A stretch of DNA of 64,000 nt from assembly GCA_000155435.1 (NCBI GenBank), contig DS990260.1:433543-497542 (forward strand), written 5' to 3'. The translations under genes were made by a program, and so were the position numbers. Below the pieces are notes generated by a model, which worked only from the letters and a program-made list of their open reading frames with translations, was not told the DNA's origin and did no database searches. Position 1 is the stretch's first letter; each line of letters starts with the position of its first letter. This document shows, piece by piece, positions 61,610 through 64,000 of this stretch. Source of the stretch: Clostridiales bacterium 1_7_47FAA. GTDB taxonomy: Bacteria; Bacillota; Clostridia; Lachnospirales; Lachnospiraceae.

Positions 61610-62785
61610 TCACGGCTTTACGGAATTACGGATTTCGCTTACTTCCTCTGTGGTCATTCCCAATGCGGTTGATACCTTTATGGTCCCATCCACAATAGCC
61701 TTTTCAGCCTGCTCCTCGCTTGCCACAATTTCGTCCGGCACGATGGTTTTATAATTATCATTAACCGCTATCCCGGTTACATTTTCCTTAACACCAACCA
61801 GTTCAAAGGAACCATAGGGAAGAGTTCCGTCAATGGCCATCCCAACCGCGCGCTCAATGGAGACTCCCACACGTTTCATGACAGAGGTCGCAATCACATC
61901 TGCCAGCGGATCATCCATTGATTTTAATACTTCATATTGGTCCGCATCACAGCCGATTGCAAGGACTCCTTTTTCGGAAGCAGCTTCAAACACACCGGTC
62001 CCCGCTCCGCCTGCGCACTGGAAGATGACATCAGCTCCCTGCTGTATCTGTGTCAGGGCCAGTTCCTTTCCTTTACCGGTGTTGACATAATCTCCCACAT
62101 AGGAGGTTATGACCTTGATGTCGCTGTCCACGGACTTTGCACCTTCTATGAATCCAATCAGGAAATCATTGATTACCGTCACATCCTGTCCGCCAACAAA
62201 GCCGATTACTTTTTCTTCATTCATGCCCTCTGCCTTAGAGGTTGTAAGTCCGGCTGCCACCACTCCGGCCAGATAGGCGCCTTCATTGGCAAGGTAATCA
62301 ACCGTGTACACGTTGGACATATTGAAGTTCTCATAGTCAGCCCTTGCCCCAAATAATATGTATTTCTGGTCCGGGTAATCCTGTGCGATTTCCTGGAGGA
62401 TTTCCTTTAAAGTGTTGGTACAGAGTATAATGATGTCCCAGTCCCCGGACTCAGAGTATTCGGTAATGGTAGGTTCGTATTTTGTTGCATCGCTTCCCAT
62501 CTCAACTATCTTTGTCTCACACCCGTAACTTTCCTTAATTGCCTCCATCCCGGCGGCGGCAGAATCATAATAAGACTGGTCGCCTAAAACACCGTTAATC
62601 AGAAGCGCAACCTTAAGTCCTTTTTCTTCTGTTTTATCCCCTGCTGCCGGGGTGTCTGCCGCTGACGGCGCCGAGGAACCGGCTGCCGTGCTGTCCGCTT
62701 TTGTTCCTGCCGTGTTCTGGCACCCGGTTAACAGTGAAAGTGCCATCATACCCGCTAATATTCTTGCATACATTCTTCTCTTCAT
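61610..62785 (-). CDS. BMP family substrate-binding lipoprotein
   Basis: 391 residues. Signal peptide II with lipobox LTGC (Cys22 from the ATG used), then a Ser/Ala/Thr linker and a periplasmic-binding-protein fold of the BmpA/PnrA/NupN group. Motifs include LLINGVLGDQSYYDSAAAGMEAI, VGGQDVTVINDFLIGFIEGAK and QGADVIFQCAGGAGTGVFEAASEKG. PnrA and relatives bind purine nucleosides; here a nucleoside-like ligand fits the nucleoside hydrolase downstream. The start seven codons inside the longest frame has AAAGGGACGGG before it. First gene of the operon. Confidence 0.92.
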   Translation of the reverse strand: MKRRMYARILAGMMALSLLTGCQNTAGTKADSTAAGSSAPSAADTPAAGDKTEEKGLKVALLINGVLGDQSYYDSAAAGMEAIKESYGCETKIVEMGSDATKYEPTITEYSESGDWDIIILCTNTLKEILQEIAQDYPDQKYILFGARADYENFNMSNVYTVDYLANEGAYLAGVVAAGLTTSKAEGMNEEKVIGFVGGQDVTVINDFLIGFIEGAKSVDSDIKVITSYVGDYVNTGKGKELALTQIQQGADVIFQCAGGAGTGVFEAASEKGVLAIGCDADQYEVLKSMDDPLADVIATSVMKRVGVSIERAVGMAIDGTLPYGSFELVGVKENVTGIAVNDNYKTIVPDEIVASEEQAEKAIVDGTIKVSTALGMTTEEVSEIRNSVKP

Positions 62786-62943
62786 TGTAATACCCGTCCC
62801 TTTCATACGAAATTCAGCTTAATACGTCATTCAAACATGTGTTTCACTGCTTACATTGCTTTCTCAATTTATTCTCCAAAAAATATCCTCCCTTCCAATT
62901 TCGTATTTTCCATCGTTTTGTATTGAAATATCAACGATTATTA

Positions 62944-62996
62944 ATTATAATAGCATATGCAGACGATAATGCAACGATATAGACGACAATATCGTC
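62944..62996. promoter_or_regulatory. importer operon promoter with ACGATA half-sites
   Basis: On the minus strand TATAAT (62949-62944) lies near TTGCAT (62974-62969). Overlapping this are ACGATAT (62974-62980) and its inverted copy ATATCGT (62989-62995), plus GACGATA (62962-62968), which is inverted again as TATCGTC (62990-62996). The divergent IclR-type gene begins at 63074, so these half-sites are natural targets for it. Spacing of -35 and -10 is 16 or 19 bp depending on alignment. Confidence 0.5.
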
Positions 62997-63073
62997 ATTA
63001 AATGTTTTTTCTCACATTATACTCAAAACAGATAAGGATAATTTGTGCATATCAAACGAAGGGGGTTTTAAAG

Positions 63074-63871
63074 ATGGAAGGAGATATTAAAAAAATCCAA
63101 TCAGTGCAGAGGGCACTTGATATCATCAATTGTGTTGCCAATTCGAATTCCAGGATTACGCTAAAAGAAATAACGGAGCTGCTGGGCCTGAACATCAACA
63201 CAGCGAGAGGGCTGGCCCAGACCCTGGTGCTGAATGGGTACCTGGCAAAGGACGTGGAGCGCGGGACCTACTCATTGGGATATCAGTTCTATACAAAATC
63301 CACACAGCTTTATGAGTTTCAGCTTAAAAGCATCCGCGATGCATCCTATGCAGAAATGCTGAACATATCCAAAAAGTTCAGGGCGACCACCTGCCTGCAG
63401 ATCAGTTTCTACAGCGACATCTATACATTAGAGACAGTGGTCCCTCCCCAAAGCCCCTATGCCTATGTCCCCAATTCTGCCACTAACCTCCCCTTGCATG
63501 CATCTGCCTCAGGGAAACTTTTAATTGCACATATGTCCTCAAAAGAACAGAAGAAACTGATTGAGAATAGTGACTTACAATCTTTAACCCCATACACCAT
63601 AACCAATAAAGAAGAACTTTGGAATTGCATCAAGGAAATTATCCGCCAGGGGTATGCGGTTGAGTTAAGCGAATTAAGTGTGGGCGTCGGAAGTATTGCA
63701 GTACCGATTTTTGATTTGAGGGGAACGCTCCGGGCAACCATCAGTCTGGTAGGTTCCACTGAAATGCTCCGGTCAAACCTGAACCGGATGGTTGCGGAGT
63801 TACAACGGGCAGGGGAACGCATCACAAACAAAATTTCTTATCCCAGTACCGCATTACATAAATTTCAGTAA
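63074..63871 (+). CDS. IclR family transcriptional regulator (of the importer operon)
   Basis: 265 residues. N-terminal winged helix (KKIQSVQRALDIINCVANSNSRITLKEITELLGLNINTARGLAQTLVLNGYL), then the IclR effector domain (SASGKLLIAHMSSKEQKKLIE, GYAVELSELSVGVGSIAVPIFD). Start chosen at the ATG with AAGGGGG nine bases before it; a frame 24 codons longer overlaps the promoter region. Divergent from the BMP-importer/nucleoside-hydrolase operon and separated by an array of ACGATA half-sites, it is the likely local regulator. The ligand is unknown. Confidence 0.92.
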   Translation: MEGDIKKIQSVQRALDIINCVANSNSRITLKEITELLGLNINTARGLAQTLVLNGYLAKDVERGTYSLGYQFYTKSTQLYEFQLKSIRDASYAEMLNISKKFRATTCLQISFYSDIYTLETVVPPQSPYAYVPNSATNLPLHASASGKLLIAHMSSKEQKKLIENSDLQSLTPYTITNKEELWNCIKEIIRQGYAVELSELSVGVGSIAVPIFDLRGTLRATISLVGSTEMLRSNLNRMVAELQRAGERITNKISYPSTALHKFQ

Positions 63872-64000
63872 AAGGACTTTCCTAATCGGGTTAGGAATCC
63901 CCTGTCCCGCTCCTATTTAAAGTACGGCACATAGGGGTATCTGATAAGTGTATTTAAGAAAGCTTTTTCATTATCTATACAAAAACAGGCATACGCCAAT
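63872..64000. other. right-end stretch without a gene
   Basis: Holds a short hairpin, TTCCTAA-TCGGG-TTAGGAA (about 63878-63896), just after the IclR stop. It lacks a clear T-run, so termination is possible but not certain. Nothing else is recognisable up to the window edge. Confidence 0.4.

Overview
The window looks like chromosome from a spore-forming, moderate-GC Lachnospiraceae bacterium, most like the Enterocloster / Clostridium clostridioforme group. That placement is inferred from gene content and order: a dgt-dnaG-rpoD-trmK-nif3 block, an hrcA-grpE-dnaK-dnaJ operon behind a CIRCE element, a T-box-controlled pheST operon, class A RNase P RNA, a 6S-like RNA, and spore-type proteins (a Csp-like subtilase and a SpoIID-domain protein). 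No plasmid, prophage, transposase or CRISPR array is visible.

Layout. 1-5.5 kb: hexuronate catabolism, with an IclR regulator, uxaA, and a divergent lacI-type regulator plus uxaC. Two near-identical palindromes sit on the two opposing promoters. 5.5-9.3 kb: a small DUF1874-like protein, a PadR/SEDS-like membrane operon behind two identical 21-bp palindromes, and a UPF0104 membrane protein. 9.4-17.3 kb: rnpB and the housekeeping run nucleoside kinase, nif3, trmK, rpoD, dnaG, dgt. 17.3-19.7 kb: a strikingly AT-rich island with a three-gene operon (ABC/AAA ATPase, TOPRIM/RloB-like protein, 62-aa protein) that resembles an abortive-infection type defence system. 19.7-26 kb: Csp-like protease, an NSS symporter, an NhaC antiporter and a minimal SufC-SufB pair. 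26-31 kb: tRNA-Leu(CAG), a 1,324-residue PAS/GAF/GGDEF x3/EAL protein, and two giant imperfect hairpins. 31-38 kb: pheT-pheS with T-box, an OGG-type glycosylase carrying a 15-bp tandem repeat, and two less defined genes. 38-47 kb: the heat-shock operon, two exported 3D-domain proteins and the SpoIID-domain protein. 47-50.5 kb: 6S-like RNA, then deoC-cdd-pdp and ybaK. 50.6-54.7 kb: a DUF362 protein, an alpha/beta hydrolase, and a DEAD-box helicase whose leader carries an intrinsic terminator. 54.7-64 kb: an eight-gene catabolic operon under a divergent IclR regulator.

The last operon combines a BMP-type nucleoside ABC importer, a nucleoside hydrolase, a shorter hydrolase-like paralogue without the metal-site motif, an M20 carbamoylase and an ATC-hydrolase family protein. 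The last two match, by family, the two steps of the known 2-aminothiazoline-4-carboxylate to cysteine route, which suggests an unusual uptake and salvage system. With the AT-rich ATPase operon and the giant hairpin pair, it is the part of the window most worth following up.

All assignments come from reading the sequence; no database search was run. Start codons were moved inward where an upstream in-frame start lacks a ribosome binding site or overlaps a promoter or riboswitch.
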